From positions 1-14,711 of the forward strand of contig JAIRSA010000076.1 in NCBI GenBank assembly GCA_031255695.1: a stretch of 14,711 bases of DNA, in the 5' to 3' direction. Made by a program: the position numbers and the translations under genes. Shown in pieces: positions 6,005 to 12,291 of the stretch. The stretch is from Eubacteriales Family XIII. Incertae Sedis bacterium (lineage in GTDB: Bacteria; Bacillota; Clostridia; Peptostreptococcales; Anaerovoracaceae). The stretch's first letter is position 1. Every line of letters starts with the position of its first letter. The notes under the pieces were generated by a model that was given only the letters and a program-made list of their open reading frames with translations, did no database searches and had not been told where the DNA came from.

Positions 6005-6892
6005 TTACGCCACGTGATCCGCCAGCATTTCATAGTACGCGCCGCGCCTGACCGCCGGAGGCACGCCGCCGATGGCCGAGCATATCCGCCGGTTGTTCCA
6101 ATAACCCATGTAATAGCGGAAAATCAGCAGTTTAAGCTGTTCGCACGTCATCTTTTTGGTGTCGTAACAGGCCATAATTTCCTCTTTCCCCCGCGCCCAC
6201 ATACTCTCGCATTTGGCGTTGTCGTGGCAGCGCCCCGCCGCCGAGTCCATGCTTTGGGTGATGCCGAAGCGGGCGGGCGTCCGCCGGAATTCTTCGCTGG
6301 TGTACTGGCTTCCCCTGTCGCTGTGGCTGACCGCGCCCCGCAAATCATAGCGTCCGGCGGCCTGCATGTAGGTCTCGACGCAAAGCCCCGCCCGCATGTT
6401 GTCAGAAAGCGAAACCCCCAGGCAGGTGTTGTCGAAGCAGTCGAAAACGCTGCTTTGGTATACTTTCCCGTCACATGCCGCCCACTCCGTAATGTCGGTC
6501 ACCATCTTCTGATTTGGCGCTTTGGCGGTGAAGTCGCGCTTTAGCAGATTGTCTGGCTTCTGCGCCTCTTTGTCTGCTTTCGTCAGGCCCTTTGGCCTTC
6601 CCTGCTTATGCAGCAACCCATTTTCGCGCATGACATTGGCGACTGTGCTATAGCTGTGAGGGCAATCATAATCCAGTTGTAGCTTCTCGAACATCCGCCG
6701 CTTGCCATAGTTTTTGTTGAACTCGTCCTCCGCTAATATCGCCTTAATGCTCGCCAGAAGCGCGGCGTATTTGTAGGGTTTTGTCAGGTTCTTCACATAT
6801 TTCGCGTACCCCTGCGGCGTGACGCCTAAAATCCGGCAATAAAGCGCGGTTTCGGCCTCCTTCGCGTGGATTTGGATATACTCGAACCTCAA
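6005..6892 (-). CDS. IS3-family transposase OrfB (integrase catalytic domain)
   Basis: The 295-residue rve-type DDE integrase is the catalytic half of the IS3 OrfAB transposase. The N-terminal part (YCRILGVTPQGYAKYVK) matches the HTH_21-type start of OrfB. Catalytic residues are the Asp in VTDITEW, the Asp in SHSDRGSQYTS and the Glu in DNAKCESMWARGKEE, followed by the family's YWNNRR box. The length is full for the family. The frame begins at a TTG (6892) without a ribosome binding site, because OrfB is normally made by -1 frameshifting from orfA. The slippery heptamer GGGAAAC lies at 6895-6901, immediately upstream, and reading through it joins the two frames. OrfB itself looks intact, but orfA is broken, so a functional OrfAB would not be made from this copy. 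Confidence 0.92.
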   Translation of the reverse strand: MRFEYIQIHAKEAETALYCRILGVTPQGYAKYVKNLTKPYKYAALLASIKAILAEDEFNKNYGKRRMFEKLQLDYDCPHSYSTVANVMRENGLLHKQGRPKGLTKADKEAQKPDNLLKRDFTAKAPNQKMVTDITEWAACDGKVYQSSVFDCFDNTCLGVSLSDNMRAGLCVETYMQAAGRYDLRGAVSHSDRGSQYTSEEFRRTPARFGITQSMDSAAGRCHDNAKCESMWARGKEEIMACYDTKKMTCEQLKLLIFRYYMGYWNNRRICSAIGGVPPAVRRGAYYEMLADHVA

Positions 6893-7204
6893 ACGTTTCC
6901 CTGTTTCTTCCGGCGAGCGGCGAAAAAAGCCGCCGCATCCTCCAGTATCTGGTTCTCCCTCAGAATCTGTGCGTTCTCGCCCCGTAACGCCTTGTTTTCA
7001 CGCTCCAGTTCCTTGACCCTCTCCGCTAGGTTCAGCGATTTCTTTGGCGGACATTGGCAAGTCCCCATTTTTCGCGCGGCTGATCCACGTGTAAAGCGTA
7101 TCCGCAGGTATTTTCAGCTGCCTCGCCGCCGCGCTCCCGCCCATCTCCTTTGCCAGCGCCACCGCGTTTGCGCGGTACTCTGCCGTGTAACTCCTTTGTG
7201 CCAT
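6889..7204 (-). pseudogene. IS3-family OrfA, frame-shifted
   Basis: OrfA supplies the DNA-binding and multimerisation part of the IS3 transposase. From ATG 7204 (GGTGG seven to eight bases upstream; an in-frame ATG at 7222 is less well placed) it encodes a helix-turn-helix (SYTAEYRANAVALAKE ... AARQLKIPADTLYTWI). After MSAKE, near 7045, the frame runs into a stop at 6998. One base further along, the expected continuation is plainly present: a leucine-zipper helix (LAERVKELERENKALRGEN), the AAAFFAARRKKQ end and a TGA at 6889-6891. A one-base insertion at about 7040-7055 explains this. Two frame changes are then needed to reach OrfB, one accidental and one programmed. Confidence 0.8.
6895..6901 (-). 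promoter_or_regulatory. Programmed -1 frameshift heptamer GGGAAAC
   Basis: In the true orfA frame the codons read CAG GGA AAC GTT TGA. G-GGA-AAC is a classic X-XXY-YYZ slippery heptamer, two codons before the orfA stop. A -1 slip enters the frame of orfB exactly (CGT TTG AGG TTC). IS3 elements make their OrfAB fusion this way. Confidence 0.75.
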
Positions 7205-7280
7205 TTGAATCCCACCTTTCATCTCTTTTATTTTACCACTCCGTGGTGAGATTCACTGTAACTTTTATTGTACCAGATCA

Positions 7281-7299
7281 GTTGAAAGTTCGTGATTAA
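7281..7299 (-). repeat. Isolated outer terminal repeat of the IS1634-type element
   Basis: Read on the minus strand this is identical over 19 bases to the left tip of the IS at 1912-1930. It starts at the very base after the IS3 right end (7280), and nothing else of an IS1634-type element accompanies it. It is probably the stub of a second copy whose remainder was lost in an IS3-linked deletion or rearrangement. Confidence 0.8.
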
Positions 7300-7412
7300 A
7301 ATCATCGTATATTCGCGGCAGATTCGCCCCCCGGATTTATTCCAGAGCCACGCCGAAGCTTCGGGTTCGCCTGTGATTTTCGTAGCGTTCGCGGCTCAGC
7401 CGTCGCGTTAAT

Positions 7413-7472
7413 AAAAAAAAATTCGTAAAGTCAAAGGCAATGCTTGCATTTCCAAAGACGCCATGCTATAAT
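7413..7472 (+). promoter_or_regulatory. Strong promoter of the regulator/aminotransferase operon
   Basis: TTGCAT (7444-7449), a 17-base spacer and a perfect TATAAT (7467-7472) preceded by TGC (extended -10) make a strong vegetative promoter. An A9 tract (7413-7421) upstream could act as an UP element. Transcription from about 7479 would give a leader of roughly 210 nt before the first gene. Between 7300 and 7412 I see only a 12-bp palindrome (CCGAAGCTTCGG, 7353-7364) and no gene. Confidence 0.65.
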
Positions 7473-7629
7473 AATTCGAATTGCCACGCGGCCCGAAGGC
7501 GGGGATATAGCGAAACCGCAAAGACGCCCGTGAAATCGGCGGCACGCGGCCCCCGAAGGGGGGGCCTGGCCTGTAGCGGGCGCTGCGGCATCAGGCATCA
7601 AAGACGCGGCCCCGAAGGCGGGGGCCTGG
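7453..7629 (+). repeat. GC-rich palindromic repeats in the operon leader
   Basis: A CACGCGGCCC-GAAGG-CGGGG-type unit occurs three times (7484-7504, 7542-7569, 7602-7629). The last two continue into GGGGCCTGG and can each fold into a strong GC hairpin around the GAA(G) loop. A second motif, CAAAGACGC, also occurs three times (7453, 7519, 7599). The block lies inside the predicted leader RNA. It resembles REP-type intergenic repeats; a regulatory leader is possible. Confidence 0.6.
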
Positions 7630-7691
7630 AGGCAATGCCATGCGCAGCGTTTGGCGGGGCGGCACGGTCTGCTGGAAATGAGGTATACGAT

Positions 7692-7949
7692 ATGGACATA
7701 AGCTACAAGAGGCTATGGCATCTGCTGATCGACAGGGACATGAAAAAGAGGGAGCTGCTGCAGCTTGCGAATATAAGCACCGCAACGCTCTCAAAGCTGA
7801 CGCGGGGAGAGAATGTCAACACGGATATCCTGGTCCGGATATGCCGTGCGCTGGACTGTTCATTAGAGGACATTATGGAATTGCTGCCTGAGGGCCGGGC
7901 CGAAAGCGCAGATGGGCACGCACAAAAGGCAGATGCCGACAGGCATTGA
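7692..7949 (+). CDS. Small XRE/Cro-type helix-turn-helix regulator
   Basis: An 85-residue DNA-binding protein of the short Cro/C1 (YozG-like) group. The helix-turn-helix core covers about residues 18-60: KKRELLQLANISTATLSKL forms the scaffold and recognition helices, and the segment ending VRICRALDCSLEDIMELL completes the five-helix fold. A polar, probably disordered tail (EGRAESADGHAQKADADRH) follows. The ATG at 7692 is chosen because GAGG lies eight bases upstream and the domain begins directly after it; the frame is open back to 7440 but that part is repeat-derived. It is likely to regulate transcription, perhaps of its own operon. The aminotransferase starts 37 bases downstream. Ligand and target are unknown. 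Confidence 0.88.
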   Translation: MDISYKRLWHLLIDRDMKKRELLQLANISTATLSKLTRGENVNTDILVRICRALDCSLEDIMELLPEGRAESADGHAQKADADRH

Positions 7950-7986
7950 GGGTGCACTATTATTGCAAAGGAGAAATGGTTGTCAA

Positions 7987-9261
7987 ATGAATGAATGGAA
8001 AAATTATCCAATGGAGCGGCTGGGCGCATTGAGGGAGGAGTGCCGGCGCAAGTACGAAGGGTTTAAGGCGTCGGGCCTCAAACTGGACATGTCAAGGGGG
8101 AAACCGTCGCCGGATGTGCTGGACCTCAGCAACGGGCTGCTGGAGGCCCCGGCTTCATATATATGCGAGGATGGCACGGACGCGCGCAACTACGGGACGC
8201 CCACGGGCATTCCGGAATGCCGCAGGCTGTTCGGGGAGCTTTTGGGCATCGATCCGGATCAGATAATAGTGGGCAACAACGCGAGCCTCCAGATCATGCA
8301 CGATATTGTCGGGCGGCTGTATTTCTTCGGGACGCTGGGCGGGAAGCCGTGGAAGGACCTGGAGAAGGTGAAGTTCATCTGTCCGAGCCCCGGATATGAC
8401 AGGCATTTCGGGGTGAGCGGGGAGTACGGCGCCGAGATGGTCACCGTCCCGATGACGGAAGACGGGCCGGACATGGACGCCGTCGAGGCCCTGGCCGCTG
8501 AGGACGAAGCCGTCAAGGGCATATGGTGCGTGCCGCTTTACTCAAACCCGCAGGGGATAGTGTACAGCGCGGAGACCGTGGAGCGCATGGCCGGCATGAA
8601 GACGAAGGCCAAGGATTTCAGGGTGTTCTGGGACAATGCCTACGGAGTCCACCATATATATGAAGAGAACTGCCTCGCGGACATAATGGAAGCGGCCAGG
8701 CGGCACGGCAATGAAGACAGGATCTACTATTTCTTCTCCACCTCGAAGATCACCTTCCCTGGAGGCGGCATAGGCATGCTGGCCGCGAGCCCGGCCAATA
8801 TCGCCGAGCAGCAGGCGCACATAGATGTACAGACCATAGGGTACGAGAAGATTGCCCAGCTCCGGGCGGTGAATTTCCTGAAGAGCCCGGAGAATATCAA
8901 GGCGCACATGTGGAAGGTGGCGGATATACTGCGGCCCAAGTTCGACATAGTCATTGACACGCTTGAAAGGGAGCTCGGCGGGACCGGGCTGGCCACATGG
9001 CAGCGCCCCAAGGGCGGCTATTTCGTGTCGGTGGATACGCTGGACGGCTGCGCCAAGGCTGTCGTGGCCAAGGCGGCGGAGGCGGGTACCGTGCTCACGG
9101 ACGCCGGGGCGACATTCCCTTACGGCAAGGATCCAAGGGATTCAAATATACGGATAGCGCCGACTTTCCCGTCCGAGGGGGAGCTTCAGCAGGCCATGGA
9201 CCTGTTCTGCCTGTGCGTGAAGATGGCGAGCATCGACAAGTTTATGGATGGGCGCCGCTGA
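7987..9261 (+). CDS. Aspartate aminotransferase, class 1c type (PF12897-like), PLP-dependent
   Basis: A 424-residue fold-type I aminotransferase that probably exchanges the amino group between aspartate and 2-oxoglutarate in the cytosol. The segment pattern is that of the divergent 1c subgroup (Asp_aminotransf family): MSRGKPSP at 35-42, DLSNGLL at 46-52, RNYGTPTGIPECRRLF near 67-82, IIVGNNASL at 93-101, PGYDRHF near 135-141, EDGPDMD at 158-164, YSNPQG at 185-190, FWDNAYGVHH at 214-223. The PLP-binding Lys254 sits in FSTSKITFPGGG. ATG 7987 is the first plausible in-frame start. Its AAAGGAG is 13 bases upstream, rather far, with a four-codon ORF (7976-7990) in between that may influence initiation. 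It is co-directional with the XRE gene 37 bases upstream and probably in the same operon. It is too long and divergent to be a MocR fragment. Confidence 0.9.
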   Translation: MNEWKNYPMERLGALREECRRKYEGFKASGLKLDMSRGKPSPDVLDLSNGLLEAPASYICEDGTDARNYGTPTGIPECRRLFGELLGIDPDQIIVGNNASLQIMHDIVGRLYFFGTLGGKPWKDLEKVKFICPSPGYDRHFGVSGEYGAEMVTVPMTEDGPDMDAVEALAAEDEAVKGIWCVPLYSNPQGIVYSAETVERMAGMKTKAKDFRVFWDNAYGVHHIYEENCLADIMEAARRHGNEDRIYYFFSTSKITFPGGGIGMLAASPANIAEQQAHIDVQTIGYEKIAQLRAVNFLKSPENIKAHMWKVADILRPKFDIVIDTLERELGGTGLATWQRPKGGYFVSVDTLDGCAKAVVAKAAEAGTVLTDAGATFPYGKDPRDSNIRIAPTFPSEGELQQAMDLFCLCVKMASIDKFMDGRR

Positions 9262-9300
9262 CGCGTGCCAGCCTTGCGGGAGAGCGGGCGGCCGGCCGAC

Positions 9301-9398
9301 TGAGGGCCGCGATGTGGGCGAAGCGGAAGTATGGGCGGCTGGCGAAGGGCCGCGATGGAGACGAAGCGGAGGCGGCTGTCGAAGGGCCGCGGTGGAGG
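9301..9398 (+). repeat. Imperfect tandem repeats before the SLH hydrolase gene
   Basis: GAAGGGCCGCGATGG-type units start at 9302, 9344 and 9381. The first two are followed by (A/G)CGAAGCGGA and GGCGGCTG and are about 42 and 37 bases long; the third is cut short. The last copy merges into the GGAGG ribosome binding site of the next gene, so copy number changes could alter the 5' leader. Confidence 0.6.
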
Positions 9399-9403
9399 GG
9401 AAA

Positions 9404-11461
9404 ATGAAGCAGGATGCAAGTGATGGGAACCGGAATACAGAGGCTTTGGCGGGGCGGCCGGCAGGGGCTTTTGCGGCGCAGGCGGCGGCCGTGGCGACGC
9501 CACGCCCGGAGGCTGCCGTGGCTGAAGCTTTGACGCCACGCCCGGAGGCTGCGGCGCAGGCGGCATTGGGGCGGCGCACGGCGCGCCCGGCAGGGCAGGC
9601 AGGGCGCCGGCTGATGGCGGCATTGACGGCCTGCCTGATGCTTGTGTGCCTTGTGGCTGGCGGCCTTGCCCATACGACGCGGGGCGCCTACGCCGCCGAC
9701 ACGGAGATGCGCGGGGTATGGGTGCCCACGGTGCTGTCGCTGAATTACCCCTCGAAGGCGACGACGGACCCCGACGCACTGAAAGAGGACGCGCTGCGCA
9801 TACTCGACAACGCGAAGGCGCTGGGGTTCAACGCCGTGTTCTTCCAGGTGCGCCCCACGTCCGACGCACTGTACAGATCGTCGATATTCCCGTGGTCGAA
9901 ATACCTGACGGGGACGCAGGGGCTGGCGCCGGAGGGGCAGTTCGACCCGCTCGCGTTCATCACCCAGGCGGCCCATGAGCGGGGTCTGCAGCTGCATGCC
10001 TGGCTCAACCCATACAGGATAACGTCAGAGGCGGCCGACAACGACAAGCTCGCGCCAGGGCATCCGGCGCTTGCGCACCCTGAATGGACTGTGCTGCATG
10101 ACAGCAAGATGTACTGGAACCCAGGGGAGCCTGGCGCACGGCAGCTGATATCCGACGGTGTGCGGGAAATAGTGGAGAACTACGATGTCGACGGGATCCA
10201 TATCGACGATTATTTCTATCCAGGGCAGGATTTCAATGACGCGGCAGCCTATGCGGCCTACGGGGGCGGGCTCACGCTCGCCGAATGGCGGCTGGCGAAT
10301 ACTGAGGCGACCGTCACCGACATGCACTATATAACGCGCTCAAGCGGCAAAAACATGGTGTTCGGCGTGAGCCCCGTAGGGATATGGGCGAACCTGGGCA
10401 CGTCGCCGCTTGGCAGCGACACGCGCGGCGGGGAGGCCTATACCCAGAAATACGCCGACACCAGGGGATGGGTCAAGCGCGGCGCGCTGGATTACATAGC
10501 GCCCCAGATATATTGGAATATCGGCTTTGACGTAGCGGAGTACAAGACCCTCGTTGACTGGTGGTCCGATGTCGTCGCGGGGACCGGCGTCAAGCTGTAC
10601 ATCGGCCAGGCGGCATACAGGACGGGGAACCCCAACCGTGGCAGCGCGTGGCATGGCGTCTCGGAGATAGGCCGCCAGCTGGACTATAACAGGGGCAAGC
10701 CGGACGTGGACGGATATATAATGTATACATATAATACTTTCATAGAGAACCCTGAGCTGTACAGCCTCATGCAGGGCCTTAACAGCGTGCCCGCCAGTGA
10801 CGCGCTGAGGCCGGGCGGGCCTGATGCGCCGGGCGGGGCGGATGGCCCGGCTGGCGGGGACGAGGCGCTGCCTGGCCAGCAGGGCGGCGCGGACGGGCAG
10901 CAGGGGGCTGCCCCGGCCGGCGGCTTCAGCGACATCGGCGGGCATTGGGCGGCCGAGTATATACTGAAGCTCGCTGGGGATGGGGTGATCCGCGGCTATC
11001 CGGACGGGAGCTTCATGCCTGACGCCATGATCAAGAGGGCGGATTTCGTGATCATGCTGACAGGGCTGTTCGGCATGCTGGAAGAAGACGGCCCCGACAC
11101 CACATTCATAGACATGGCGCCCGACGCCTATTACAGAAAGGCCTTGGGCGCGGCCCAGGCCGCAGGGATAGTCACGGGCATAGGCGACAACATGTTCGCG
11201 CCGGAGGAGAATATAACCCGCCAGGACATGATGGCCATATTCTACCGCGCCCTCCTGATCAATGGAGGCATAGCGCCAGGCACACAGCTGAATTCGCTTG
11301 AAGCCTTCACGGATCGCCGCGATATCGCAGCCTACGCCGCCGCGCCCATGGCCGCGCTGGTAGAGAGCGGCTTCGTGACAGGGAACGACGGCATGCTGGA
11401 GCCGGGGAAGCCAGCCACGAGGGCGGAAACCGCTACTATGCTCTGCCGCTTCACCCAATAA
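9404..11461 (+). CDS. Exported GHL10/DUF187-type glycosidase with three SLH domains
   Basis: The 685-residue surface protein starts at ATG 9404, which has GGAGGGG five bases upstream. A long Ala/Pro-rich N-terminus (about 70 residues, including a 21-bp duplication at 9496-9516 and 9532-9552 that encodes PRPEAA twice) precedes a signal peptide core (GRRLMAALTACLMLVCLVAG), probably cleaved near AYAA. Residues about 100-455 are a GHL10 (YngK-like) TIM-barrel domain, with EMRGVWVPTV at the start, FFQVRPTSDALY, LHAWLNPYR and VDGIHIDDYFYP at 262-273 carrying the acidic candidates. A Gly/Pro/Asp/Gln-rich linker leads to three SLH domains at about 507-556, 567-616 and 634-685. These bind the secondary cell wall polymer and hold the protein on the wall. 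Family members are thought to act on glycans such as denuded peptidoglycan; the exact substrate is unproven. An alternative ATG at 9614 would remove the basic residues of the signal peptide. Confidence 0.93.
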   Translation: MKQDASDGNRNTEALAGRPAGAFAAQAAAVATPRPEAAVAEALTPRPEAAAQAALGRRTARPAGQAGRRLMAALTACLMLVCLVAGGLAHTTRGAYAADTEMRGVWVPTVLSLNYPSKATTDPDALKEDALRILDNAKALGFNAVFFQVRPTSDALYRSSIFPWSKYLTGTQGLAPEGQFDPLAFITQAAHERGLQLHAWLNPYRITSEAADNDKLAPGHPALAHPEWTVLHDSKMYWNPGEPGARQLISDGVREIVENYDVDGIHIDDYFYPGQDFNDAAAYAAYGGGLTLAEWRLANTEATVTDMHYITRSSGKNMVFGVSPVGIWANLGTSPLGSDTRGGEAYTQKYADTRGWVKRGALDYIAPQIYWNIGFDVAEYKTLVDWWSDVVAGTGVKLYIGQAAYRTGNPNRGSAWHGVSEIGRQLDYNRGKPDVDGYIMYTYNTFIENPELYSLMQGLNSVPASDALRPGGPDAPGGADGPAGGDEALPGQQGGADGQQGAAPAGGFSDIGGHWAAEYILKLAGDGVIRGYPDGSFMPDAMIKRADFVIMLTGLFGMLEEDGPDTTFIDMAPDAYYRKALGAAQAAGIVTGIGDNMFAPEENITRQDMMAIFYRALLINGGIAPGTQLNSLEAFTDRRDIAAYAAAPMAALVESGFVTGNDGMLEPGKPATRAETATMLCRFTQ

Positions 11462-11480
11462 GCGCCGGAGCCCCCATCCC

Positions 11481-11571
11481 ATACTGTTCGCCGGCCGGAA
11501 CCACAGCGCACAAATCTTATCCACGTCCTAGTCGGAGAACAGTATTAGCCGCTTGGGCAGGAGAACAGTAT
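11481..11571. repeat. GGAGAACAGTAT direct repeats with an inverted half copy
   Basis: GGAGAACAGTAT occurs at 11534-11545 and 11560-11571 (26 bases apart, centre to centre), and the complement of its last nine bases, ATACTGTTC, at 11481-11489. A weaker pair, CAGTAT (11946-11951) and ATACTG (11971-11976), lies further right. The spacing near two and a half helical turns could suit a regulator, but no protein can be named. Confidence 0.45.
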
Positions 11572-11605
11572 CGCAGCCATTCTTTTATCGCATTATTGGC
11601 GGCAT

Positions 11606-11637
11606 GCAGCCGGAGGGACAGGGTTCCCGCCGGCTGC
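11606..11637 (+). terminator. Hairpin downstream of the SLH hydrolase gene
   Basis: GCAGCCGG (11606-11613) pairs with CCGGCTGC (11630-11637), with an inner GGGA/TCCC pair (11615-11618, 11625-11628). No U-run follows directly; T-rich sequence begins about 18 bases later. It may end the 9404-11461 transcript, but this is weak as an intrinsic terminator. Confidence 0.35.
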
Positions 11638-11689
11638 TTACGGCTATAATACTATTTTCGTTTTTTCGTGCAAGATATACACAAATAAG

Positions 11690-11718
11690 TTGATATTTTT
11701 TAATCCAGAGTGTATAAT
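11690..11718 (+). promoter_or_regulatory. Near-consensus promoter with no protein gene directly after it
   Basis: TTGATA (11690-11695), a 17-base spacer and TATAAT (11713-11718), immediately preceded by TG, lie in an A+T-rich stretch (11640-11720). The predicted start is about 11725. The next credible protein start is 567 bases downstream, and the segment right after the promoter is strongly foldable. Confidence 0.65.
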
Positions 11719-11724
11719 TACGGT

Positions 11725-11931
11725 ATGTGGTAGTTCCACTGCTGATTTGCGGCTAAAAGTGCGCCGTGTTGTTGATCAGTAGATGCTGCCTTTTGCTGGC
11801 CGCATAAAGGCGCTGCACCTGCCTGTGGGCTTGACTGCCATGGGAAAACGGGCGGCGGGCACGGCAGGCGTGGGGATGCGCCGGGACCGTGTTCTGGGCG
11901 GGCAAAACGGCGGCAGTTAGCGACAATTTTT
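11725..11931 (+). ncRNA. Candidate structured RNA, about 205 nt, long rod ending in a U-run
   Basis: Pairings found by eye build one long interrupted rod. TTGTTG (11769-11774) pairs with CGACAA (11921-11926). CTGCCTTTTGC (11786-11796) pairs with GCAAAA plus GGCAG (11902-11907, 11912-11916) across a four-base bulge. GGCGC (11809-11813) pairs with GCGCC (11878-11882), and CCTGCC-T-GTG (11818-11827) pairs with CACGGCAGG (11860-11868). The outer helix is directly followed by TTTTT (11927-11931), as at an intrinsic terminator. A strong promoter stands upstream. No credible ORF lies inside. A rod with internal bubbles recalls 6S RNA, but I recognise no conserved 6S, SRP or riboswitch sequence. Alternatives are a leader/attenuator of the GH3 gene. 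Confidence 0.45.
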
Positions 11932-12280
11932 CAAAGGGGTGCCACCAGTATCCTGTACAAGCAATAATCAATACTGTCCTTAGGCGGGTTTCCCGTCATG
12001 TTTTGGTACAAGCGCCCGTGCCGGCCCTATAGGCCCGCTTGCGTTTGGCCTTGGCATGGCGAAAAGGCCGCCCTAGGCCTAGGTGTCCCATAAGCATTGC
12101 CAACAGGTGCTGGCCAGGTTCCATGCTGTCCAAGAGAGGGGATGATAGCCAAGAGAGTAGATTCTGGCAGGCTGCATATGTGCACCTGTTTGACAATCAG
12201 GGGCTGCGTGAAGGGCGAAAAGCAAGTCAGACGCGAAGCCGGTCCGCACGCAGCGATCTAGCAAAAAACGAAATTTTGTA
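11932..12280. other. Non-coding stretch before the GH3 gene
   Basis: No credible gene is seen. The stretch holds several short palindromes: CAGTAT/ATACTG (11946-11976), CAAGCG/CGCTTG (12009-12041), GGCCTT/AAGGCC and the perfect 12-mer CCTAGGCCTAGG (12072-12083). A TTGACA occurs near 12190 but has no -10 partner. The open frames here are short and lack ribosome binding sites. It could be the untranslated leader of the GH3 gene. Confidence 0.4.
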
Positions 12281-12291
12281 GGAGGAATAGA
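12281..12291 (+). promoter_or_regulatory. Ribosome binding site fixing the GH3 start
   Basis: GGAGG (12281-12285) stands six bases before ATG 12292, the best site in the region. This decides the start in favour of 12292 over the in-frame ATGs a few codons later. Confidence 0.75.

Larger units (their letters stand above)
5815..7280 (-). mobile_element. IS3-family insertion sequence with damaged orfA
   Basis: The element is 1466 bp with terminal inverted repeats beginning TG and ending CA: 5815-5852 (TGATCTTGTCAATAATAG...) and 7242-7280 read on the minus strand (TGATCTGGTACAATAAAAG...). They match at about 32 of 39 positions with one gap. It carries orfA and orfB in the usual order on the minus strand. 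No 3-5 bp target duplication is present: GTCC precedes the left end and GTTG follows the right end. One end has therefore been rearranged. The right end abuts a lone 19-bp repeat from another IS. Confidence 0.85.

Noticed and set aside
5815..7280. IS3 as a simple insertion with target duplication
   Set aside because: The bases next to the two ends (GTCC and GTTG) do not match, so a rearrangement is more likely.
7484..7629. CRISPR array
   Set aside because: Only three imperfect, differently spaced GC-rich units without uniform spacers and no cas genes.
7440..7691. N-terminal extension of the XRE regulator
   Set aside because: The extension translates the GC repeats and starts inside the promoter; the good ribosome binding site is before ATG 7692.
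7912..7986. Upstream start for the aminotransferase
   Set aside because: It overlaps the regulator's end without a ribosome binding site; family-like sequence begins at the 7987 start.
10340..11524. Long minus-strand open frame (394 codons)
   Set aside because: Antisense shadow of the SLH hydrolase; no ribosome binding site and no recognisable domain.
11725..11931. Known riboswitch (c-di-GMP, cobalamin, T-box) or SRP RNA
   Set aside because: None of the conserved core sequences I know for these classes is visible.
11753..12281. Small open frames of 60-80 codons on both strands before the GH3 gene
   Set aside because: No ribosome binding sites, no protein-like composition, and they overlap foldable non-coding sequence.
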